Below, piece by piece: positions 16,199-24,739 of a DNA stretch of 64,000 nucleotides; the first letter of the stretch is position 1, and every line of letters begins with the position of its first letter. The stretch comes from Ovoidimarina sp038744785. GTDB taxonomy: Bacteria; Pseudomonadota; Alphaproteobacteria; Rhodobacterales; Rhodobacteraceae. The stretch lies in NCBI GenBank assembly GCA_038744785.1, contig JBCDLX010000013.1:1-64000 (forward strand), given 5' to 3'. The notes under the pieces are model-generated. The model saw only the letters and a list, made by a program, of their open reading frames with translations. It made no database searches and was not told where the DNA came from. The translations under genes and the position numbers were made by a program.

Positions 16199-17323
16199 AT
16201 GTCTTCGCCGGTCCTCACCCTTGACGAAAGCCAGGGCGCGCCCGTGGTTCGGGTCGCGGGCCGGTTGGTGACCGAGGCGCTTGGAGCGGTTGAAGCCGCC
16301 GCAGCCCACCTCTCCCCGACAGGCAGACCCGTCACGATTGACCTTACTGGGCTTGAGGCGCTCGACACCGGCGGAGCATGGATCATTGCAGATCTGAAAA
16401 TCCGTCTCGAACGCGATGGCACGCGGGTTAGCTTCGCCGGGGCAACACCGGTGCAAATCGCATTGATTGAAACCGTTCTTGAAAACATGCCGGAAGAACA
16501 CGGGATCGAAGCTCCTCCTGGCGGGATCGCGCCCTGGATGGCGAAGATCGGACATCATACAGCGGATACGGCCCGGTCGATGTCGTCACTATTGAATTTC
16601 TTCGGGCTGACATTACACCGGATCGCCGGAACGCTTGTCCGGCCCTGGCGATTGCGCGGCACGGCGCTCGTCAGCCAGATGGAAGAAGCAGGCTTTAACG
16701 CGGTGCCTATCGTTGCGCTTATGGGCTTTTTGATCGGCGTTGTCCTGGCATTCCAGGGCTCTGCTCAGCTTCGCCAGTTTGGGGCCGAAGTGTTCGTCGT
16801 GGAACTGATTTCGATTTCCATCCTACGCGAGCTTGGAATCATGCTGACCGCGATCATCGTGGCCGGTCGCTCGGGGTCGGCCTTCACTGCCGCCATCGGC
16901 TCGATGAAAATTCGCGAAGAAATCGACGCAATGCGCACGTTGGGGCTAGATCCGATTGAGGTTCTGGTTCTGCCACGTGTGCTGGCGCTATTAATTATGC
17001 TGCCAATACTCGGATTTGTGGCCAACATGGCGGGCCTGATCGGCGGTGCGCTTATGAGTTGGATCGAACTTGGCGTTAGTCCCGGCATGTTCATCACACG
17101 TCTGAACGAAAACACAGATGTCTGGCATCTTGTGGTCGGCATGGTGAAAGCACCATTCTTCGCGATCATAATTGGCGTTGTCGCCTGCTGGCAGGCAATG
17201 CAGGTTGGCGGCTCCGCCGAAAGCGTGGGGCGCCGGACCACTGCGTCCGTCGTGCAGTCGATCTTTCTCGTGATCGCTGTAGACGCGCTTTTTTCCATCT
17301 TCTTCGCGGAGATTGGCGTGTGA
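16199..17323 (+). CDS. MlaE-type ABC transporter permease with N-terminal STAS-like domain
   Basis: The 374-residue protein begins with about 95 residues resembling a STAS domain (VTIDLTGLEALDTGGAWIIADL), followed by an MlaE/PqiA-like permease domain with five or six membrane helices. The permease domain has the conserved ISILRELGIMLTAIIVAGRSGSAFTAAIGSMKIREEIDAM segment used to dock the ATPase. This is the inner-membrane channel of an MCE lipid-transport system. In Mla, STAS is a separate protein (MlaB); the fusion replaces it. It overlaps the ATPase start by four bases (GTGA). Confidence 0.9.
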   Translation: MSSPVLTLDESQGAPVVRVAGRLVTEALGAVEAAAAHLSPTGRPVTIDLTGLEALDTGGAWIIADLKIRLERDGTRVSFAGATPVQIALIETVLENMPEEHGIEAPPGGIAPWMAKIGHHTADTARSMSSLLNFFGLTLHRIAGTLVRPWRLRGTALVSQMEEAGFNAVPIVALMGFLIGVVLAFQGSAQLRQFGAEVFVVELISISILRELGIMLTAIIVAGRSGSAFTAAIGSMKIREEIDAMRTLGLDPIEVLVLPRVLALLIMLPILGFVANMAGLIGGALMSWIELGVSPGMFITRLNENTDVWHLVVGMVKAPFFAIIIGVVACWQAMQVGGSAESVGRRTTASVVQSIFLVIAVDALFSIFFAEIGV

Positions 17324-18120
17324 AAGATCAGACCGCCGAATCCACCCTTGCCGCAACCCGAGACACCGTCATCGAGGTCCGAGGTCTGGTGAACCGGTTC
17401 GGCACGCATGTGGTGCACGAGAACCTGGACCTTGATGTGTATCGGGGCGAGGTGCTTGGCATTGTCGGCGGTTCGGGTACCGGTAAATCAGTGTTGTTGC
17501 GTACGATCGTCGGGTTGAACCGCCCCGCAGAGGGCGAAATCAGTGTCCTCGGCAAAGATGTCCTGAACAGTTCAGAAGCAGAACGACGCGAAGTCGAGAA
17601 ACGATGGGGCGTGGCTTTCCAAGACGGCGCGCTGTTTTCGTCGCTTAGCGTCCTGCAAAATGTCATGGCGCCGATGCGGGAACATCTGCGGCTCAGCCAC
17701 GGGTTGATGAAGGCACTGGGTGAGCTCAAGATCAGCCTCGTCGGACTGCCAGCCAAAAGCTGTAGCAATTTCCCATCTGAACTTTCAGGCGGCATGCGAA
17801 AAAGAGTGGCTTTGGCGCGTGCACTGGCACTTGATCCAGAAATCGTGTTCCTTGACGAACCAACTGCAGGACTCGACCCCATCGGCGCTGCCGCATATGA
17901 CGAGTTGATCGGGGAACTTCAAAGGTCGCTTGGACTTACGGTGTTCATGGTCACGCACGATCTCGACAGTCTTTACGCCATCTGCGACCGGATCGCGGTC
18001 CTTGCCGAACGCCGCGTCCTAGTCGAGGGTCCGTTGGAAATCATGACAGACGTCAATCACCCCTGGGTGCGGGAATATTTCACCGGACCGCGCGCACGTG
18101 CGGCGCAAGGTACGCGTTAG
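17320..18120 (+). CDS. MlaF-type ABC transporter ATP-binding protein
   Basis: The 266-residue ATPase has Walker A GGSGTGKSVLL (about 49), signature LSGGMRKRVALARAL and Walker B IVFLDEPTAGLDP. The LSGGMRKR form of the signature is typical of MlaF/Ttg2A ATPases. It starts at GTG overlapping the permease stop. It powers lipid movement between the membranes together with the adjacent permease and MCE protein. Confidence 0.92.
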   Translation: MKDQTAESTLAATRDTVIEVRGLVNRFGTHVVHENLDLDVYRGEVLGIVGGSGTGKSVLLRTIVGLNRPAEGEISVLGKDVLNSSEAERREVEKRWGVAFQDGALFSSLSVLQNVMAPMREHLRLSHGLMKALGELKISLVGLPAKSCSNFPSELSGGMRKRVALARALALDPEIVFLDEPTAGLDPIGAAAYDELIGELQRSLGLTVFMVTHDLDSLYAICDRIAVLAERRVLVEGPLEIMTDVNHPWVREYFTGPRARAAQGTR

Positions 18121-18130
18121 GACCGAGAGC

Positions 18131-20245
18131 ATGGAAACACGCGCGAACTACGTCCTGATCGGAGCATTCACCCTGGCTGGAATTCTGGGTACGCTCGGTT
18201 TCCTGTTGTGGCTTGCCAAGGTCGAGGTCGACCGTCAGTATGCGTATTTCGAAGTTCTGTTCGACGATGTTTCAGGCCTCGGGAACGCTGGCGACGTGCG
18301 ATACAACGGCTTGCCGGTCGGTCAGGTCGTGGATCTTCAGCTAGATCAAACGGATCCGTCGAAGGTGCGCGTCAGGCTTGAGGTTGCTGCCGAGACGCCC
18401 ATTAAGACAGACACAATAGCTACGCTTCAACTACAGGGTGTGACCGGGGTAAGCTTTGTGGCGCTCTCGGGCGGAACGCCCGAAGCCGAGAACCTACCCA
18501 GTGGTGGCGAAATTCGGACCGAACGGAGCGCGATCCAATCCATTTTCGAAGGAGCCCCCGAGCTTCTTGAGAAAGCGATTTTACTGCTCGAAGACATCCG
18601 CGACGTTGTGAACGTCGAAAATCGCGCTGCCGTAGACGATATCCTGGGCAATCTTGCCTCGGCGTCTGGCCGCTTAGACGGGGCGCTTGGAAACTTCGAA
18701 ACGCTTTCAACCGATCTCGGGGCAGCGGCACGGGAAGTGGCGGCGTTCACCACCCGGCTGGAAGCGTTGTCCTCCACAGCTGAAACGACGCTCGAGACGG
18801 CGACCAGCGCCCTGCAGACGGCCGAGGAAACAGTGGAACAGGCACAAGGTGCAATCGCGTCAGCGCGTGGCGCGTTCGACACAGCCGATAACCTAATACA
18901 AGGCGACCTTACGACCCTGATCCGTGAGGGAACCGAAGCCGCCGTGACCATCGAGGGGGCGATCGCCGCATTGGAACCGGGCGCCGTTGCAACCGTTACG
19001 GCAGTTCAGGACCTCGCCGAAACGCGCCTTCCCGCGCTGTTGGACGAGGTCACCGAAGCCGCGGCGACGATTGATACGCAAGTGGATGCCGTCGGAAACG
19101 AAGCCACAACCTTGATGGAGCGCTACACCGAAGTCGGACAGGCTGTACAGGACCGTGTGGAACAATCGGAAGCCGCGCTTGCTGCGATCGAGACCGCAAC
19201 CACACAAGCCACCGAGACCCTGGCCTCGATCGGGACTACTTCCGAGACGATCACCGCCTTTGTCGAAACCGATGCCGCCCGGCTTGCAAACGAAACGACA
19301 GCCACGATGACGGCCGCCCGTTCGCTTGCCGAAGAGCGTTTGCCCCAGCTGGTGGATCAGGCCAACCAAGCGCTTGCAACCGTTGACCGCGAGGCGCAGG
19401 CCCTGTCGGCGGACGCCAGTTCCCTTATTGCGGAAGGCACGGCGCGCCTCCAGCAGGCTGAAGGCACACTGAACCGGATCGACGAAGCTCTGGGGCAGGC
19501 AGGGGAAACGCTAAGTGCGATTGAAGACGCCTCTGAAAGCGTGACCGAGATCGTGCAGAACGATGGGGCCGCTTTGGCTGCGGACGCGCGTGCCGCCGCG
19601 GCCGAAGCGCGCGCTGCGATCACGGCCATCAATGAAGCCGTTCAGACGGACCTTCCAGTGCTCATTGAAAATGTAAGCGATGCCGCTGCGACCGCGAACC
19701 GCGTGATAGATGAGGTCGGTGCGGATATTACGACTGCGGCAGGGCGGCTGGAGGGGCTGACCGAGGATGGCCAAACCGCGATTGCTACTGCGACAGAGGC
19801 GTTTTCCAACGCGATCAACACACTGGAAACTATCGACGCGGCAATGATTGCCGCCGAAAGCGCGCTTGGCACCGCAGAAACGACGTTCTCATCCGTAAAC
19901 ACTATCATCGACGAAGACATCGACCCCATTGTCACTGATATTCGAGGTGCAGTTGGCGCGTTCACGACCACGGTCACCGGTGCGTCAGAGGACATCACGC
20001 GGATTTCCGACGAGGTCCTAGCAGCGTCGCAATCGGCCTCTAGCGTGCTCGCAACCATCGATGGCGTGGTCTCGGACAATCAGCGCCAGTTGAACGAACT
20101 GATCGGCGTTGGCTTCCCACAGTTTGTCCGATTTATCGAAGAAGCCCGCAGGCTCTTTCGCAATCTCGACCGGCTTGTCGACCGCATTGAGCGGGACCCG
20201 GGCCGCTTTCTTCTAGGCACCACAAGTTCGGACTTCAGCAGATGA
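18131..20245 (+). CDS. MCE-family (MlaD-like) protein with long repeated coiled-coil region
   Basis: The 704-residue protein starts with a membrane anchor (about 8-28, LIGAFTLAGILGTLGFLLWLA) and one MCE domain (about 38-118, VSGLGNAGDVRYNGLPVGQVVDLQL). About 550 residues rich in Ala, Thr, Glu and Asp follow, almost free of aromatic residues and strongly helical. MlaD of E. coli is about 180 residues, so this is far longer; it resembles single-MCE, long-tail proteins that form periplasm-spanning tunnels. Within the tail, about 104-residue tandem units can be aligned (see repeat). The start was chosen to follow the ATPase stop by ten bases. The C-terminus ends in an Arg-rich segment (EEARRLFRNLDRLVDRIERD) seen in related proteins. 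Confidence 0.88.
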   Translation: METRANYVLIGAFTLAGILGTLGFLLWLAKVEVDRQYAYFEVLFDDVSGLGNAGDVRYNGLPVGQVVDLQLDQTDPSKVRVRLEVAAETPIKTDTIATLQLQGVTGVSFVALSGGTPEAENLPSGGEIRTERSAIQSIFEGAPELLEKAILLLEDIRDVVNVENRAAVDDILGNLASASGRLDGALGNFETLSTDLGAAAREVAAFTTRLEALSSTAETTLETATSALQTAEETVEQAQGAIASARGAFDTADNLIQGDLTTLIREGTEAAVTIEGAIAALEPGAVATVTAVQDLAETRLPALLDEVTEAAATIDTQVDAVGNEATTLMERYTEVGQAVQDRVEQSEAALAAIETATTQATETLASIGTTSETITAFVETDAARLANETTATMTAARSLAEERLPQLVDQANQALATVDREAQALSADASSLIAEGTARLQQAEGTLNRIDEALGQAGETLSAIEDASESVTEIVQNDGAALAADARAAAAEARAAITAINEAVQTDLPVLIENVSDAAATANRVIDEVGADITTAAGRLEGLTEDGQTAIATATEAFSNAINTLETIDAAMIAAESALGTAETTFSSVNTIIDEDIDPIVTDIRGAVGAFTTTVTGASEDITRISDEVLAASQSASSVLATIDGVVSDNQRQLNELIGVGFPQFVRFIEEARRLFRNLDRLVDRIERDPGRFLLGTTSSDFSR
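19025..19750 (+). repeat. in-frame tandem repeats of about 312 bp in the MCE protein tail
   Basis: Encoded units begin RLPALLDEVTEAAATIDTQ (residue 299), RLPQLVDQANQALATVDRE (403) and DLPVLIENVSDAAATANRV (507), exactly 104 residues apart. An internal marker (ETLASIGTTSETITAFV versus ETLSAIEDASESVTEIV) also repeats but is displaced by seven residues between units one and two. That is compensated by a seven-residue Ala-rich insertion, as expected for heptad-based helices. The third unit is recognisable only at its start. Confidence 0.75.
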
Positions 20246-20892
20246 CGCAATCCCCTCTAGCCGCCGCCATGCTGGCTGCGCTGCTCCTTCCCGGATGCGC
20301 AGGCCTCGCCAGCCTGAACTCGGCTGCGACACCGTCGGAACTCTACATCCTGACACCTAAGAGCACGTTCAGCACCGGGCTACCCTACGTGCCCCAGCAG
20401 ATCGTTGTGGAAGAGCCGACCGCAACCGCGGCGGTCGCGACCGACCGGATCTCGGTTCACCCCAGCCCGCTTCGGGTCCAGTCGTTCCCGGGTGTGCGCT
20501 GGGTGGACCGGGCACCTGTGATCGTCCAAAGCCTGCTTATCCAGAGTTTTGAAAACTCTGGCAGGGTTTCGGCCGTTGGCGCGACATCGGTTGGCCTGCG
20601 GGAAGATTACACGGTCGTCCCCGAGCTTCGCGAGTTCCAGGCAGAGGTTCCTGTTATCGAAAGCAGTGGATCACCACCGTTGTCGGTTCGCGTCCGGATC
20701 AACATCAAGATACTCGATTCACTCGACGAGCGTATTATCGCCTCGCGGTCCTTCGAAGATATCGAAGTCGCGGCATCCGATGACATGGACGACGTCGCAG
20801 AGGCGTTTGACGAAGCCCTGGGTGACGTGATGCGCGACATCGTGGAATGGAGCGTTCGGCGCATCGCCTCGCATGCCGCCGGGCGATCCTAG
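20242..20892 (+). CDS. ABC-type transport auxiliary lipoprotein (PqiC/MCE-associated)
   Basis: The 216-residue product has a lipoprotein signal with lipobox LLPGC (Cys at about residue 19). It continues as an ABC-transport auxiliary (PqiC-like) domain, with ELYILTP near the start and a C-terminal amphipathic helix region. Such lipoproteins are the outer-membrane partner of MCE proteins. It overlaps the MCE gene stop by four bases (ATGA), completing a permease-ATPase-MCE-lipoprotein operon. Confidence 0.87.
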   Translation: MTQSPLAAAMLAALLLPGCAGLASLNSAATPSELYILTPKSTFSTGLPYVPQQIVVEEPTATAAVATDRISVHPSPLRVQSFPGVRWVDRAPVIVQSLLIQSFENSGRVSAVGATSVGLREDYTVVPELREFQAEVPVIESSGSPPLSVRVRINIKILDSLDERIIASRSFEDIEVAASDDMDDVAEAFDEALGDVMRDIVEWSVRRIASHAAGRS

Positions 20893-20907
20893 CGACGGAG
20901 TTGGATT

Positions 20908-21783
20908 GTGAACGCAGATGATTTGATCGCAATCGACATTCACACCCATGCCGAGGAGCCCTGCAACCACGCGCGTGACGACGGCTATAACGAATTTCAG
21001 GCCGGAATGGCCGCGTATTTTCGCAATCCGGCGGGTGCTGACGGAATGCTACCAACCGTGCCCCAGACGGCTGCTTACTTTCGCGAACGCCGGATCGGTG
21101 CCGTGATCTTCCCGGTCGACGCCGAACGCGAAACTGGCTTTCACAGATATTCGAACGAAGAGGTAGCGGAACTCTCGGCCGAGAACAGCGATATCCTGAT
21201 ACCCTTCGCGTCAATCGACCCTGCCAAGGGCCGCGCAGGTGCACGCGAGGCAAGAAGGCTCGTCCGCGAGTTCGGTGTCCGGGGCTTTAAGTTCCATCCC
21301 ACAATGCAAGGGTTCTACCCCAATGACCGGATGGCGTATCCGCTCTACGAAGCGGTGGCGGAAGAAGGCGCAATCGCTCTGTTTCACACCGGGCAAACCG
21401 GCGTTGGGTCTGGCATGCGTGGCGGCATGGGGATGCGGCTGAAGTACTCAAACCCGATACATGTCGACGATGTCGCGGTTGATTTTCCAGACATGCCGAT
21501 CATCCTTGCGCATCCCTCTTTCCCATGGACGGAAGAGGGTCTGGCTGTCGCCCAGCACAAGCCCAACGTCTATATTGATATGTCTGGTTGGTCGCCGAAG
21601 TATTTTCCGCCGCTCTTCGTGCAATACGCGAACACAATCCTTAGGAAGAAAATGCTGTTTGGGTCGGATTGGCCCGCGATCACGCCCGACCGATGGCTTG
21701 CCGATTTCGATACGCTGGATATCCGGCCCGAAGTTAAACCTTTGATTCTGAGGGACAACGCACGGCGGCTTTTGTCGATTTAG
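20908..21783 (+). CDS. amidohydrolase-family protein (TIM-barrel metal-dependent hydrolase/decarboxylase)
   Basis: The 291-residue protein shows the Amidohydrolase_2 pattern: metal ligands in DIHTHAEEP (about 10), a Lys/His in GFKFHPTMQGFYPND (about 128), HTG (about 158), AHPSFPW (about 199) and the terminal Asp in LFGSDWPAI (about 251). Relatives hydrolyse or decarboxylate aromatic and ring-cleavage acids (ACMSD, gamma-resorcylate decarboxylase, 4-hydroxyphenyl-beta-ketoacyl-CoA hydrolase). It starts at GTG 15 bp after the lipoprotein gene but converges on pcaB, so a role in aromatic-acid catabolism is plausible but unproven. Confidence 0.82.
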   Translation: MNADDLIAIDIHTHAEEPCNHARDDGYNEFQAGMAAYFRNPAGADGMLPTVPQTAAYFRERRIGAVIFPVDAERETGFHRYSNEEVAELSAENSDILIPFASIDPAKGRAGAREARRLVREFGVRGFKFHPTMQGFYPNDRMAYPLYEAVAEEGAIALFHTGQTGVGSGMRGGMGMRLKYSNPIHVDDVAVDFPDMPIILAHPSFPWTEEGLAVAQHKPNVYIDMSGWSPKYFPPLFVQYANTILRKKMLFGSDWPAITPDRWLADFDTLDIRPEVKPLILRDNARRLLSI

Positions 21784-21869
21784 GCGTTTTGAAGAGCCTC
21801 TGACGCTCATGTCTGCGACGACATCCAGCGCAACAATCACCCAACGCACATGGCAAAGGGTTAAGCGGC

Positions 21870-22925
21870 CTAGCCACCCATCCCCTCGATATCCGCGCAA
21901 ATCTGGTTCGCGGCAATTAGCGAGCACCCTGTCGCACAGGTGATCTGCGGCAGCACCATCCACTCAAGCATCCAGGCTGCGCCGGACCGTTCCTGCTCGT
22001 GCAGCATCGATTGATGCATCAGGCCCGCGTGGCCCGCATTAAATCGCGCGAGCGTGATAAGAAGCTCTGCCTTTACCGGATTTGATTTGTGCGGCATCGC
22101 CGACGAACCGCCACCGCCCGCAAGGCGAACCTCGTCAATCCCCTGCTGCGCCATCAACGCGATGTCTTGACCGAATTTTCCAAGCGTCCCCGAGATCAAG
22201 GCAAGCGCGTTTGCATAGTCCACCAAACTGGCGCGATCTGTGTGCCACGCATGGCCTGACGGCGGCACAAGGCCGAGTCTTGATGCGATACTGGCTGCAA
22301 TTTCTGGGGCGTCAGCGCCGAGCGCGGCGTTCGTCCCTACAGCGCCGCCCAATTGCAATCGCTCGACCTGAGGACGTAGGCTGGCAAGACGCGTGGCATG
22401 ACCCCGAAGCGCTGCTTCGACAGGCAATAGGCGCGATGCCACGGTGATCGGCAGCGCCGCCTGCATGCGCGTCCGGCCCATCAAGGTGTTTTGCCCGAAC
22501 CTTTCGATAAGTTCGCCCAGTGAGGCAATTAGCTCGTCAAGACGCGCCAAAACATGATCTGTTACCTCCTGTAGTGTCAGAACCAACGCTGTATCCAATA
22601 CGTCCTGAGACGTTGCGCCTGTATGAACGGCTTCTGCCGCGGGACCGCAAGCCGCGCGCATCTGCCGGACAAGCTCGGGGATCGGAACGCCGTCGGTTGC
22701 CATAGCTCTTCGTAGCTTGGGTAAGTCCGGGCGGAACCCGGCCAACGCTGCGGCCGCCGCGCGTCCCATGCCTGCTTCGACCCGGCCTGCCCGTTCCAAC
22801 GCTGTGGACAAGGCGGATTCGAACGAGACGAAATGCGCTATCTGCCGTTCCGCGCTCCAAGCTTCCCGGCACACGGGGTCCGCAAAAAGCGCCCCGTTCC
22901 ATGGGTGATCAAAGACAGAAATCAT
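21870..22925 (-). CDS. pcaB: 3-carboxy-cis,cis-muconate cycloisomerase
   Basis: The 351-residue fumarase/aspartase-superfamily protein carries the signature GGSSAMPHKSNPVKAE (SSxMPxKxNP). PcaB converts beta-carboxy-cis,cis-muconate to gamma-carboxymuconolactone. It is about 100 residues shorter than the Pseudomonas enzyme, which lacks nothing obvious in the core; short forms are, as far as I recall, usual in roseobacters. Its start shares one base with the pcaG stop (TAATG), and it is last in pcaCHGB. Confidence 0.92.
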   Translation of the reverse strand: MISVFDHPWNGALFADPVCREAWSAERQIAHFVSFESALSTALERAGRVEAGMGRAAAAALAGFRPDLPKLRRAMATDGVPIPELVRQMRAACGPAAEAVHTGATSQDVLDTALVLTLQEVTDHVLARLDELIASLGELIERFGQNTLMGRTRMQAALPITVASRLLPVEAALRGHATRLASLRPQVERLQLGGAVGTNAALGADAPEIAASIASRLGLVPPSGHAWHTDRASLVDYANALALISGTLGKFGQDIALMAQQGIDEVRLAGGGGSSAMPHKSNPVKAELLITLARFNAGHAGLMHQSMLHEQERSGAAWMLEWMVLPQITCATGCSLIAANQICADIEGMGG

Positions 22926-23539
22926 TAGATGTCGAAGAAAACCGTCTCTTGATCGCCCTGCAATCTGATGTCGAACCTGTAGACCGGCAGAGCGCCCGTT
23001 TCACGCCGCACCCCGATCAGCGTGGCTCGCCTGTTTTCCCATTCAATCAGTCTTAGGACCGGATCTGCGGAATTCGCCGCAGCCTCGTCGTCGAAGTACA
23101 TCCGGGTGTTTAGCCCGACGTTGATACCGCGCGCCACAATCCAGATGTTCAAATGCGGGGCCTGTCTCGCCCCTTTCCGTCCGATTGAGGAGCCCGGCTT
23201 TACGGTTTCGAATGCCCAATCTCCGGTCTCGAAATCTGTGATCACCCGACCCCAGCCTCGAAACCCGTCCTCAACGGGCCCGCCCTCGGGATGCGCATAG
23301 TTCCCGTCTGCATTGGCCTGCCATACCTCCAGCATCACATCTTTGACGGGGCTTCCGGTTCCATCAATGACCAGACCTTCGACGCGGATACGCTCGCCCT
23401 TGGCCTTGGTCCCGGCGATATCGCCGCCCAATTCACGCTCATAAATGTCAAATCCCGCTGCGCCCGGGGCAAGCCCGATGTGGACGTAAGGACCTGCGGT
23501 CTGAGAAGCGGTTTCGCGCAAGTAACCAAGCTTTTGCAT
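22925..23539 (-). CDS. pcaG: protocatechuate 3,4-dioxygenase alpha subunit
   Basis: The 204-residue intradiol dioxygenase-like subunit has the segments TAGPYVHIGLAP, LEVWQANADGNYAHPE and RQAPHLNIWIVARGIN. In alpha subunits the metal site is vestigial; here the equivalent of the Fe-binding AHIH of the beta subunit reads PHLN, as expected. The ATG at 23539 is four bases after the pcaH stop. With PcaH it opens the protocatechuate ring between the hydroxyls. Confidence 0.94.
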   Translation of the reverse strand: MQKLGYLRETASQTAGPYVHIGLAPGAAGFDIYERELGGDIAGTKAKGERIRVEGLVIDGTGSPVKDVMLEVWQANADGNYAHPEGGPVEDGFRGWGRVITDFETGDWAFETVKPGSSIGRKGARQAPHLNIWIVARGINVGLNTRMYFDDEAAANSADPVLRLIEWENRRATLIGVRRETGALPVYRFDIRLQGDQETVFFDI

Positions 23540-23543
23540 CGTC

Positions 23544-24272
23544 TCAGTTCCCCGCAAGTCGGTTCTCGAATAAGGTCGAACGGCGCCCGCGCAACACGAT
23601 ATCGAACTCATAGGCAATGCTGTCGAGCGGGATCGTGGCGTTAAGATCAAGCTGCGCGACAAGCTGATCAATTGCATCCGGGTCGGGTATCGTATTGACG
23701 ATCGGGCAAAGCGGTATAAGGGGATCTCCCTCGAAATAGCACTGTGTAATCAGACGCTGCGAAAACGACGATCCGAAGACCGACACATGAATATGAGCGG
23801 GGCGCCAGTTGTTCACATGGTTCCGCCAGGGATAGGCGCCAGGCTTAACGGTACGGAAAAAATAGTATCCGTTCTCGTCTGTGATCGTCCGTCCGCACCC
23901 ACCAAAATTTGGATCAATCGGCGCAAGGTAGGTATCCTTCTTGTGCCGATACCGGCCACCTGCGTTCGCCTGCCAGATCTCGACAAGCGTGTTGGGCACC
24001 GGTCGGGTATTTTCGTCCAGAACCCGGCCATGGAGTATGATCCGCTCGCCAATCGCGCTTTCGCCGGGCTTTGCATAGTTGAAGATCAAATCTCTATCGC
24101 CCGGATCGACGTCGCCGTTCCCAAAAACGGGACCTGTGATCTCTGATGGCGTTTGCTCCAGAGAGATTAAAGAGTATCGGGGACTGCGCGCGACCGATGT
24201 TTTGTAGTCTGGCGCATAGGCTGGTGGATGAAGCGTCCGGTCACGTTGATAGTACTCGGCTGGCGCATTCAT
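23544..24272 (-). CDS. pcaH: protocatechuate 3,4-dioxygenase beta subunit
   Basis: The 242-residue catalytic subunit has the iron ligands in order: Tyr in NAGGRYRHKKD, Tyr in KPGAYPWRNHVNNW and the His pair in RPAHIHVSVFG. An N-terminal PcaH-specific region (RSPRYSLISLEQTPSEITGP) precedes the dioxygenase fold. The ATG overlaps the pcaC stop by four bases (ATGA). Confidence 0.95.
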   Translation of the reverse strand: MNAPAEYYQRDRTLHPPAYAPDYKTSVARSPRYSLISLEQTPSEITGPVFGNGDVDPGDRDLIFNYAKPGESAIGERIILHGRVLDENTRPVPNTLVEIWQANAGGRYRHKKDTYLAPIDPNFGGCGRTITDENGYYFFRTVKPGAYPWRNHVNNWRPAHIHVSVFGSSFSQRLITQCYFEGDPLIPLCPIVNTIPDPDAIDQLVAQLDLNATIPLDSIAYEFDIVLRGRRSTLFENRLAGN

Positions 24273-24649
24273 TCTTTCCCCTCCATTTCGGCGAAAGTTG
24301 ATTTAGCAAGCTTGATGGCATGGTTGGCCTTCGGTACGCCTGCATAGATCGCGACGTGCATGAAAGCCTGCATAACGTCCTCAGGACTGGTTCCAGTGTT
24401 GACGGTCGCGCGGACGTGCATCGGGATCTCTTCAAAGTTGCCTGTCGCGGCTAGAAGGGCAAGCGTCAGCATGGACCGTTCCCGAGGTGAAATCGTATCA
24501 TCAGCCCAAACCGTTCCCCAGGCACCCTCGATGATCAGCGTCTGAAACGGGTTGTCGAACTCGGTTTTTTCCGCCTCGGCACGATCGACATGGTCATTAC
24601 CCAAAACCGCGCGGCGCACCGTCGTGCCACGCTCGAACTTACTTGTCAT
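24269..24649 (-). CDS. pcaC: 4-carboxymuconolactone decarboxylase
   Basis: The 126-residue CMD/AhpD-like helical protein contains WADDTISPRERSMLTLALLAATG and EDVMQAFMHVAIYAGVPKAN, which match PcaC. It decarboxylates gamma-carboxymuconolactone to beta-ketoadipate enol-lactone. It is the first gene of the operon here; in many relatives pcaD precedes it, and pcaD is absent. The ATG at 24649 is preceded by GGGAGAC. Confidence 0.92.
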   Translation of the reverse strand: MTSKFERGTTVRRAVLGNDHVDRAEAEKTEFDNPFQTLIIEGAWGTVWADDTISPRERSMLTLALLAATGNFEEIPMHVRATVNTGTSPEDVMQAFMHVAIYAGVPKANHAIKLAKSTFAEMEGKE

Positions 24650-24739
24650 TTGGGTCTCCCTTCTCCCGAGGAAGAAGCTTAGGGGCACCTTCTAGCATTA
24701 GATACTGATTATTTCACGAATTATGATAATCTATTTGAT
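24650..24739. promoter_or_regulatory. pcaC/pcaQ divergent promoter region
   Basis: This 90-bp gap between the pca operon and its LysR activator is AT-rich near pcaQ. It contains GATTAT (24707-24712) and ATAATC (24726-24731) as inverted arms and, within this, ATTATGATAAT (24720-24730), palindromic about its central G. LysR-type activators bind such T-N11-A dyads. It does not match the ATAACC-N4-GGTTAA PcaQ box I recall from Sinorhizobium, so the exact site is uncertain. Confidence 0.5.

Noticed and set aside
18427..20079. Several long Ser/Ala/Val-rich open frames antisense to the MCE gene
   Set aside because: They mirror the codon composition of the repetitive Ala/Thr/Glu-rich coding strand and show no protein features.
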